Source: Nanobdellota archaeon (lineage in GTDB: Archaea > Nanobdellota > Nanobdellia > Woesearchaeales > UBA12501). Taken from it: a stretch of DNA of 5,312 bases. Numbering within the stretch: the first letter of the stretch is position 1; every line of letters starts with the position of its first letter. Below the pieces are notes generated by a model. That model saw only the letters and a list, made by a program, of their open reading frames with translations, ran no database searches and was not told where the DNA came from. Below, one piece after another: positions 1 through 5,312 of the stretch. The position numbers were made by a program, and so were the translations under genes. The stretch is from NCBI GenBank assembly GCA_018812465.1, contig JAHJCS010000112.1, positions 1-5,312 on the forward strand, written 5' to 3'.

Positions 1-3000
1 ATTATTATTTGCTTGCCTATCCTGCTCTGCACCTCATTTAGCTTTTTAATAAGCTGCGGGTCTATGTTGATATTGTTGCTGTACCTGGGTATAAGGCCAT
101 CCTGATCCCCATTGTACGAGACACTTCTCTGATCTTTAGGACAGTACCTATTGATGTCTGATTTTGTCAGTATCCCATAAGATCCTTTGTTATTCGAACC
201 CGTGTTTCCTATATAAGGCGCACACCATAATATTGTACCTCCACTAGGCTTGCTTGCGAAATCAGTCTCTGTGAGTGGTCTTAATGCCCCTGAGTTTGAA
301 GTGCTTGTCGAACTGGTGGTTGTTCCTGGAATTTTTGAGTTAGCTGTTGTGTCAAACTTATAGCTCTTCTTTATATCTGGCTCATCAAGTATTATGTTTG
401 TTCCTCCACCTGCTTCAATCTTTATATTGACTTTTTTGTCAAAGTCAGACTGCTCTGCCTGGTTCAGTGTTATTGGGCAATAACAGCAGCACTGGTCTGT
501 TTCTACACAGTCTCCAAAGTCCTCAACAAAATCGCTCCAGAGATTCTCTTTTGGGTCGCAAGGTCCATTGAACATTGTCAGGCCCTCATCTTTCATCTCC
601 GACCTCTCATTCACTGCTTTGACAGATTCTGCAACGCATTCTTCTATCTTTTTGCCTGATTTCTCACACTCTCCTACCATATCAATGAGGCCTTTTGCTG
701 TACCATATCCAGTGACCTGCTGCCTTATCATATCATAGACTCCAAAATCATAATCTGTATCAAGAGTGAATGATGGATTTGCCTGGTACTTCCCTATTGA
801 ACTGATGACATGTATTATCTCATTTCCTTCTGGGGTGTACTCTGTCTCTGTTGTTGTTCCTCCATATCTTCCATAATCAGGTATTGAGTGAGTGCCTTCA
901 CACACAAAGCTTGTAGGCGTGTCCGCTGGAATGTCAGATGCATAAGGTCTTGTCTCAACAAGCTGCGGATCAACCCTCAATGCTTCCATCTTCCCTTTGT
1001 TAAGATAATCTTCCATAGGTGTGAGTGTAACTTTGTATGATGAATCTGGTTTGCAGCAATTGTCACTGCAGCCGCTTTTAGTGCTCGGACCTGTTCCTCT
1101 TGCATTCAGGAACATATGTTTTCCATCTTTTTCTCCAAAATATATTCCTGTGTGGCCCTGATTCTTTACAAATACCAGATCTCCTGGCATCAGCACTCCG
1201 AAATTGCTGTCTCTTATCTCCTGGTCACTGATTCTTTTTCCAGATATCTTTTCTACAACTGTCTTGCCCCACTCAAATATCTTTTTATCTTCTGAACTGG
1301 CACTTATCACTCCAAGCTGACGCAGTGTTATATACTGGAGTCCAATGCAGTCAATTCCATAATTCATCTTATAATCAGTTGGCCCAAAAGCATATCCATA
1401 TCGTCCACCCCAGTTGTAAGCAACATTCTCCATGAGCAGAGCCTGATCAAGTATCTTCTTGTTTGAAGGAATGACATTATCTCCTGTGCCTCCAGGGCCT
1501 GTTGGTGTGCCTCCATACCTCTCAATCTGGATCTTTCTCCATTCATTTACCCAATCCTTGACATTCTTTGCATATGTTGTTGATGGAGCATAGGTAGGGA
1601 AGACTGATTCTACTGTGGTCCTTCCTGCAGCAATATATGGTTCAGCAAGAATGACCTTGTACCATGCTTCTATTCCTTGCTCCCATGAGCTGAATTTACA
1701 GAAAGGCCTTTTCTGGAGATCTTCTATTGTGTCACTATGGCACACTGCAGGATCATTGTTGAAGTAGGTCTCTGTGCATCTGTCTGGACTTATCTTTATA
1801 TTGCCTGGGTTCTTTGATATGCTTGGATTGTTGCAGCCTACAGCTTTTCCGAAGTTTGATTCTTTCCTGAAGAATGCAAGAGCAATAGCTGGATCAATGC
1901 CATACTTAACTCCATAATCATAGAAAGCCTGTGCGCTTCCTGCTACAGGAGAACCTTCGTTCTCAAGGATTTCTTTTATCAGACCCACTGATATGCATGG
2001 CTGTGATGTCTTGAAAGGAAGCTGTTCATTAGGGCCGTACTGCCTGCATTCCTTGCTTGTGCCATAATTAGCAGGAGGTGCCTGAGGGCCTATGCTTAAT
2101 CCAGCATCAGCTGTTGTTATTGCCTTGTGCCCCACAGTGGCTCCTCCACCGATTGCTCCTGTTGAGACATCAGGCCATTGGCAATATCCACTTGATAATG
2201 CTTCTTTCCATGAATTAGATCCATACTCAAAATGCCATCCTTCTGACTGCCAGTTTGCCCATCCAGCTTTGCAAGCTGCTTTTATCCTTTTCTCATAAGG
2301 CATACATTTTCTCCATCTTATATCTATAGCCACGCCGCGTGCATGAGGGCAGTGAGCAAAGCTTCCACCTCTTGGCTTACAGACACCACCTCTTGATTTG
2401 TATTGCTCATATAGAGTCTTATATGCTGCTTCTGACCTCTGGGCAGAGTTGATCACAAGCTCACATCCTTCTTTTTCAAACTCTTCTGCAAGCTTCAATA
2501 CAGCTTCTGCTGCTGACTTCTTTAGCCTGCAGTCAACTCCAGGTTCGCATAAGTCTCTTCCTTTGTATTTAGGAATTGGAACAAGCTCTTCATTGCTGAC
2601 ATCAACATCAAGGATATTTGTTCTTGATGATATCTCTCCTTCATTTCCATTTGTTGATGGTGTTGTTATTGTGGTCACTGCAGGAGCTTCTATCTTGACA
2701 TAATTCACATTCCTTCCAGAGCAGTCTCCTGTTCCGAATGGATCAGCATGGATGTATGGGCTTTCATAATAATTGTCTGGATCCCTTCCTTCTCCAGTAG
2801 CATAGGCATGATAATATCCTTTTGAATAAGTGCTCTCAAGCCATGTTGCCATCTCTTTGTACTTGCTTATATCAGCGCTTGAGGTCCATTCTTTTACCCG
2901 GAAGTCTGCTGCTGATCCGCACATATGCCAGCTGTTAAGACTCACTCTGTCAGGTGATGAGAAACTGAAGCTATTTTCCTGTTCAAGTTTTTCTGCTTTG

Positions 3001-5312
3001 TCTGCCTCAAGTCTTGCCCAGCTCCAGAGATTATGCTTGTAAGGTCTTGTTCCTGACTCTATTATTATTGTCACACCAAATTTATCCTGTGCTTTGTTAA
3101 GCAGGTCTATGAGTTTCTCATTTATTCCATCTGAGGGTATCAAACCTTCCTGCTCTCCATCATAGGTCACTGTCCTCTTTTCAGGAGGGCATTTTACCTG
3201 AATATCATTGTATTTGAATATCTGGTTAGAGCTGGAAGCAGCACACCACTTGAGGGATTCTCCGCTTGCTTTGCTCATGAAGTCCTCTTTTGTTATCTTG
3301 CCATCATTGATGTAGTAATCCCTTGAAGCTGATGCTCCAGCGCCGGGTCTCTGTGCTCCTGCTTCTGGAACAAGCGCTATTCCATAATATGCGATATCAT
3401 TTACAAATTCTTTTGACCAGACCTGTTTTTCTCCTACTGTCCTGTCCCTGTTGCATGAAGTTGCTCCTGTCGCTGGATCATTCACTATTATATGATTCTC
3501 TGAGACTCCGACAACATTCACCCAGTGGCCTTTTGTCTCATAGCATCTCTCATTTAGATTGTTCTGTCTTGTCCTGAAATTCTGCCATTCTTGATCTTCA
3601 TCCTCTCCGCTCTCTTTCTGTTTTATATCAAGCACAACAGGATTCCCTGATTTGATCTCATTGGTTATTTTGGTAAAGTCAAACACTTCATACTTCTTTG
3701 AATTAGGAAGGATTTTCTTGGTTATTCTCTCCATCTCCTCTATTGTAGTGCCTTTGCCAGGAGTATATACTTCATTCTCCTCTCCTGCGCAGAATAATGA
3801 TTTGACAGAGACATCCTTTCCAACCTCAGCAAAAGCCATGCTGAGGGAGACTGGTCCGCATCCTGATCCGCTCACTCCTCTTGAGCCTTCTCCGCATCTT
3901 CCAAGATCCTCAAAATCGCGATGCTGGTTCATGTATGTCGGAAGGTTTGCCAGAACAACTGTGTCAGATGGGCATTTTGCAGTGCAGCATTCTTTGCCAT
4001 TATTCTTGCATTCATTATAAGCCTCTTCTCCAAAGAGAGCTTTGACACTTTCCTTGCCTTCTTTGCAGTAATGGCAGTCAAGCTCTGCTCCAGAAGTCGT
4101 GAGCCCTACAGACATTCCTCCAGGCCCTGCATAATTGTTTATTCCTTCAACAAGAGCATTGGCCATTGCTTCGAGCTTTACTTGATCATTTAATGCTGGA
4201 TCATTTATTGCTGCCATCTCCAGAAGTATTGTTTTCATGTTCGATTGTTTTGCTGCTTTCAATGCAGTTGTGGTGTAGACTCCAAGAGCGCTTGTCTGAC
4301 TTCCTCTATAACCCCATGGAGTTATCTTGTATTGTATTCCTGTTGCTGTCAGCAAAGCATCTCCTACTGAGTCAGCAAGCTCTTTTGATTCAGCGCATAG
4401 TTCAGATGCTCCTGCTGCCTGGCAATTGCTGTCTAATGGAAGAAGTATCATCCTCTGGGTTTTCATTCTTTCTCCAGAGCCAGCTGCATTATTGTGTATG
4501 CTTATGAAAATATCTGCTTTCTTTCCAGCAGCCCACACTGTTCTTGCCTGTCTTCCTGTTTTGCATGATTCACAGTCCCATTGTTCTCCAAAGTGTGTAA
4601 GGTAAACAGTATGCCCCTGGCTTCTGAGCTTATCTGCAAGGATATCAGAGATGTACATGTTCTTGTTTGCTTCTGCTGAGAATGATGTTGCTATCTTCTG
4701 TTTGTTCTCTTCATAAGGCTGAAGATAAGGATAGCCTCCTCCTTGTGTTCCTGAATCAGCTGCTCCATGGCCTGGATCAATCACTATTGTCATTGGTCCT
4801 GCTGTTCTGGGCAGTCCTCCAGGTGTTGTAGGTGGTGTGACTGGCTGTTCTATTGTCTCAATCTCTTCAACAGCTATATTGAATTCCAGCTTGTCTGTTG
4901 TTATGGCCTTGACCTGCTTGCTTGTGACAATAAGATTATAATCAGTATCAAAGTTTCTCAGTTCTCCTCTTGGATAGATATCAAGAATCTTTGACAGCTC
5001 GCTCTGCATCATATTGCTGAATGGTGTTGGAGGGCTTTCTGGATAGCATTTCTTCAGGATTCCGTCTTCTATAGCAAGCCAGTTATAATATTGATAATAT
5101 ATTCCACATTTGGCTGACTCTTCTTCCTCTGACGATGACCCCCCTAAGTCAGCAAGATCTATTATTGTCCTGTCAAAAGCAATATACGCAGACCTGTCAA
5201 TGAATAGCAGAGCGCTCTCAACCTTTGATATTGTCTGTATCATAAGAAGCTGGTTCTCTCCGATATATTCCTGCTGGGTCTCTGGAGTGTTGATAGCAGA
5301 GTAATAGATGAA
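1..5312 (-). CDS. Giant multidomain peptidoglycan hydrolase, partial at both ends
   Basis: One minus-strand frame is open across the whole window: 1770 codons from base 5312 to base 3, with no in-frame stop and no sign of a frameshift. The start and stop codons both lie outside. The chain carries, in order, a membrane-proximal N-terminal segment, Amidase_3, a Cys-rich connector, a C39-like peptidase, a Peptidase_M15_3 domain, a VanY-type M15 domain, a glucosaminidase-like domain, NlpC/P60, a Cys-rich region of unknown function, and the start of a second M15_3-type module. Catalytic residues are present in every complete enzyme domain. Single-domain relatives are usually 150-450 residues, so this length and stacking are exceptional. 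Many cysteines and Thr/Pro/Gly linkers suggest export and folding outside the cytoplasm, with action on murein. Arginine is coded almost only by AGA/AGG (about 56 of 61 by hand count), which with frequent ATA and GGA suggests a DPANN-type archaeon. No single known gene name applies. Confidence 0.97.
3..275 (-). repeat. Internal repeat, copy B: start of a second M15_3-type module (residues 1680-1770, cut by window edge)
   Basis: The last 91 residues repeat the N-terminal extension of the first M15_3 module (672-750), sharing T.DF.SK.SG, LWCA, a Cys-Pro pair, a Y.G.Q.GLIP element and the following helix. A Gly/Ser/Asn insert (about 1702-1712) makes this copy slightly longer. Copy A runs directly into IIIESGTRPYKHN, and copy B ends in GKQII at the equivalent point. 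A second catalytic core with the SG.R and SWH..G.A.D motifs is therefore expected immediately beyond base 1. The two copies are clearly diverged, so this is an old duplication and not an assembly artefact. Confidence 0.86.
276..962 (-). other. Cysteine-rich region of unknown function (residues 1451-1679)
   Basis: No enzyme family was recognised. From the NlpC side it contains a Thr/Tyr-rich stretch (1465-1495) and a short conserved-looking segment, FTLDTDYDFGVYDMIRQQV (1515-1533). A charged helix with cysteines 1549 and 1559 follows. Next comes an acidic, aromatic block, LWSDFVEDFGDCVETD (1591-1606), running into a CCCYC cluster (1608-1612), and then a beta-like stretch (1626-1655). It ends in a Thr/Ser linker (1662-1674, GTTTSSTSTSNSG). 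The helix, cysteine cluster and beta segment could form a wall-binding or partner-binding domain, but nothing in the sequence proves that. Confidence 0.5.
963..1469 (-). other. NlpC/P60 endopeptidase domain (residues 1282-1450)
   Basis: This papain-like cysteine peptidase family cuts the D-gamma-glutamyl-diaminopimelate bond, or an equivalent bond, in the stem peptide. NVAYNWGGRYG matches the Y.WGG element. GIDCIGLQY carries the nucleophile Cys1322 (the family consensus is DCSGL; here Ser is Ile). VLMPGDLVFVKNQGHTGIYFG carries the LxPGDLvff strand and the catalytic His1387. MFLNARG places Asn1403 at the third polar position, usually His, Asn or Gln. A loop of about 35 residues (1337-1371) between the two halves is longer than in small NlpC domains, and a CSDNCC cluster (1415-1420) follows the fold. 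A flexible Gly/Pro/Thr linker (1267-1280) separates it from the glucosaminidase domain. All catalytic positions are intact. Confidence 0.94.
1518..1994 (-). other. Glucosaminidase/lysozyme-like domain (residues 1107-1265)
   Basis: This is predicted to cut the glycan backbone of murein. VGLIKEILENEGSPVAGSAQ leads into FYDYGVKYGIDPAIALAFFRKESNFGKA, which matches the lysozyme-fold pattern of a helix, 'gIdPalalA', and a catalytic glutamate in an ES.fG setting (Glu1151). NPGNI (1168-1172) matches the NPGNI/N.fGi element of glucosaminidase-type domains. Further on, FSSWEQGIEAWYKVI, a TV..V..TYAPS element (1233-1244) and a closing Tyr/Trp-rich helix (1247-1259) fit the C-terminal part of these domains. 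An insert with cysteines 1160, 1179, 1191 and 1205 separates the two halves. The exact family (GH73-like or transglycosylase-like) and the bond cut are uncertain. A Gly/Pro/Ser-rich linker (1047-1106) precedes it. Confidence 0.8.
2175..2591 (-). other. VanY-like M15 D,D-carboxypeptidase domain (residues 908-1046)
   Basis: This second, different M15 peptidase is predicted to remove or cut at D-alanine in murein stem peptides. ELVINSAQRS (951-960) replaces the usual SGYRS element and is followed by the typical AAYKTLYEQYKSRGG helix. HCPHARGVAIDIRW supplies zinc ligands His990 and Asp997. SEGWHFEYG supplies the probable catalytic Glu1024 and the third zinc ligand His1027, an arrangement standard for VanY/DacB-type enzymes. 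The serine usually two residues before the first zinc histidine is a cysteine here (Cys988), and Cys978, 1003 and 1014 lie nearby, so disulfides are plausible. At about 140 residues it matches the family length. It follows the M15_3 domain after a Thr/Ser/Asn-rich linker (876-907). Confidence 0.92.
2688..3323 (-). other. Peptidase_M15_3-type zinc peptidase domain, first copy (residues 664-875)
   Basis: This is an M15-family (hedgehog/D-Ala-D-Ala-peptidase fold) metallopeptidase predicted to cut stem-peptide bonds in murein. IIIESGTRPYKHN (749-761) matches the SG.R element. SWHMCGSAADFRV supplies zinc ligands His796 and Asp803, and SPYIHADPFG supplies the third ligand His855 in the (F/Y)-hydrophobic-H-x-D form typical of the M15_3 branch and of phage endopeptidases. 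Two departures from the family are visible. A charged helical insert of about 30 residues (762-792) separates the SG.R element from the zinc motif. An N-terminal extension (672-750) with two cysteines precedes the catalytic core and recurs at the C-terminal edge of the window. Whether it acts as a carboxypeptidase or an L-Ala-D-Glu endopeptidase cannot be read from sequence. Confidence 0.86.
3063..3299 (-). repeat. Internal repeat, copy A: N-terminal extension of the M15_3 module (residues 672-750)
   Basis: This stretch aligns with residues 1680-1770. Shared anchors, in order, are TKEDFMSKASG / TETDFASKPSG, LKWCA / ILWCA, a cysteine-proline pair (708-709 and 1724-1725), RTVTYDGEQEGLIP / RSVSYNGDQDGLIP, and a closing amphipathic helix (INEKLIDLLNKAQ / IDPQLIKKLNEVQ). 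It precedes the SG.R element of the first M15_3 domain, so it is part of a duplicated module and not a separate domain. Confidence 0.88.
3363..3965 (-). other. C39-like (Peptidase_C39_2 type) cysteine peptidase domain (residues 450-650)
   Basis: The papain-fold hallmarks appear in the right order. Gln463 in YMNQHRD fits the oxyanion-hole glutamine. SGSGCGPVSLSMAF carries the probable nucleophile Cys485. KGHWVNVVGVS carries the catalytic His596, and IIVNDPATG carries the third residue at Asn611/Asp612. GNPVVLDI (556-563) is the usual strand before the histidine. A charged loop at 564-594 is longer than usual for the family. Bacteriocin-transporter C39 domains cut after double glycine, but C39_2 domains in secreted multidomain wall hydrolases have poorly defined substrates. 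Cutting a peptide crossbridge or processing the chain itself are both possible. There is no ABC transporter part, so an export-peptidase role is unlikely. Confidence 0.85.
3966..4115 (-). other. Small cysteine-rich connector (residues 400-449)
   Basis: Between the amidase and the C39-like domain lies a short segment with six cysteines: 413, 416, 435, 442, 443 and 447, with a CHYC motif and a CCTAKC motif. The even number and tight spacing suggest either disulfides in an oxidising exterior or a metal-binding knuckle. No known family was recognised. It may act as a rigid spacer or a small wall-binding module; this is inference. Confidence 0.5.
4131..4793 (-). other. Amidase_3 domain: N-acetylmuramoyl-L-alanine amidase (residues 174-394)
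   Basis: This domain is predicted to cut the amide bond between N-acetylmuramic acid and L-alanine of the stem peptide, using one zinc ion. It starts with the family hallmark TIVIDPGHGAADSG, where His182 is the first zinc ligand. Glu214 (in FSAEANKN) fits the second ligand position, though its alignment is the least certain. IFISIHNNA supplies His273, and ILLEMAAINDP supplies the catalytic Glu365 near the end, in the place of the usual VE.GFLSN element. The secondary-structure rhythm, including LADKLRSQGHTVYLTH, matches AmiC/CwlM-like domains. At about 220 residues it is somewhat longer than the usual 170-200, owing to an insert at 189-213, a CESC pair at 247-250 and a Cys-containing loop around 297-306. 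All key residues are kept, so activity is likely. Confidence 0.93.
4857..5312 (-). other. N-terminal membrane-proximal segment (residues 1-152)
   Basis: No enzyme motif is visible here. The segment opens with the hydrophobic, aromatic FIYYSAINTPE, which could be the outer end of a transmembrane helix lying just beyond the window. A predicted helical stretch follows, containing IGENQLLMIQTISKVESALL and then FIDRSAYIAFDRTIIDLA. Next come a Ser/Glu tract (residues 59-66, SSSEEEES) and a segment with two cysteines (69 and 89) and aromatic residues (72-78). Membrane-anchored extracellular proteins of DPANN archaea often have a pilin-like hydrophobic N-terminus followed by this kind of helix; that comparison is from memory and unverified. 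The inferred topology is N-terminus inside, enzymes outside. Residues 153-173, rich in Thr and Pro (for example QPVTPPTTPGG), form a flexible linker to the amidase. Confidence 0.55.

Noticed and set aside
1..60. AT-rich start of the window as a promoter or terminator
   Set aside because: The ATTATTATTT run is read in frame as codons of the repeat's closing segment. The gene continues beyond base 1, so no regulatory site can be supported.
1364..1546. 60-codon minus-strand open frame with an ATG start
   Set aside because: It overlaps the main gene in a shifted frame between the glucosaminidase and NlpC/P60 domains, while the main frame stays open and motif-bearing there.
2398..2703. 101-codon plus-strand open frame
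   Set aside because: It is the antisense shadow of the VanY-like domain and the linker before it. It is Ser-rich with no recognisable motif.
3363..3965. Bacteriocin ABC-exporter peptidase
   Set aside because: The C39-like domain has no adjoining transmembrane or ATPase part and sits among wall hydrolases, so an export-peptidase role is not supported.
3652..4020. 122-codon plus-strand open frame, with an overlapping frame at 3921-4193
   Set aside because: It lies antisense to the C39-like domain and the connector, whose catalytic motifs are intact on the minus strand. The translation is low-complexity Ser/Leu/Pro with no domain, as expected from the opposite strand of a Gly/Glu/Arg-AGA-rich gene.
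4166..4605. Two overlapping plus-strand open frames rich in Leu, Ser and Cys, at first sight like a small membrane protein
   Set aside because: Both are antisense to the amidase domain. The hydrophobic look comes from reading CTT/CTG/TTC complements of Lys, Glu and Gln codons.
1..5312. Several separate genes or a frameshifted pseudogene
   Set aside because: One frame carries all motifs from base 5312 to base 3, and motif codons checked at many points all fall in that frame. No stop or frame change was found.

Overview
The window lies entirely inside one very large protein-coding gene on the minus strand. Reading the reverse complement from base 5312 down to base 3 gives 1770 codons with no stop. 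Neither the start codon nor the stop codon is inside the window, so both ends of the protein lie beyond it. There are no intergenic gaps, RNA genes, promoters, terminators, mobile elements or CRISPR arrays. Residue numbers below count from the first codon in the window (residue 1 = bases 5312-5310; residue n = bases 5313-3n to 5315-3n). The true N-terminus is further upstream.

The protein is a chain of cell-wall-degrading enzyme domains. In protein order: (i) a non-catalytic N-terminal stretch that looks like the part just outside a membrane anchor (1-152) and a Thr/Pro linker (153-173); (ii) a zinc N-acetylmuramoyl-L-alanine amidase of the Amidase_3 type (174-394); (iii) a small cysteine-rich connector (400-449); (iv) a C39-like papain-fold cysteine peptidase (450-650); (v) a zinc peptidase of the Peptidase_M15_3 type (664-875); (vi) a VanY-like M15 D,D-carboxypeptidase (908-1046); (vii) a glucosaminidase/lysozyme-like domain (1107-1265); (viii) a Gly/Pro/Thr linker and an NlpC/P60 endopeptidase (1282-1450); (ix) a cysteine-rich region of unknown function (1451-1679); and (x) the beginning of a second copy of module v (1680-1770), cut by the window edge. 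The key catalytic or metal-binding residues are visible in every complete enzyme domain, so nothing looks decayed.

Taken together the domains could cut the glycan strand, the sugar-peptide amide bond and several positions of the stem peptide and its crosslinks. That is a complete peptidoglycan-dismantling set on one secreted or surface-anchored, disulfide-rich polypeptide.

The likely source is an uncultivated archaeon of the DPANN group (Woesearchaeota/Pacearchaeota-like). This rests on codon use (arginine almost only AGA/AGG, frequent ATA for isoleucine, GGA for glycine) and on the style of the N-terminal segment. A CPR bacterium or another AGA/ATA-rich lineage cannot be excluded. If the source is an archaeon without murein, the protein would act on other cells' walls: a weapon, a feeding tool, or a device for attaching to or entering a bacterial partner. 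That interpretation is inference; the domain content is read directly from the sequence.
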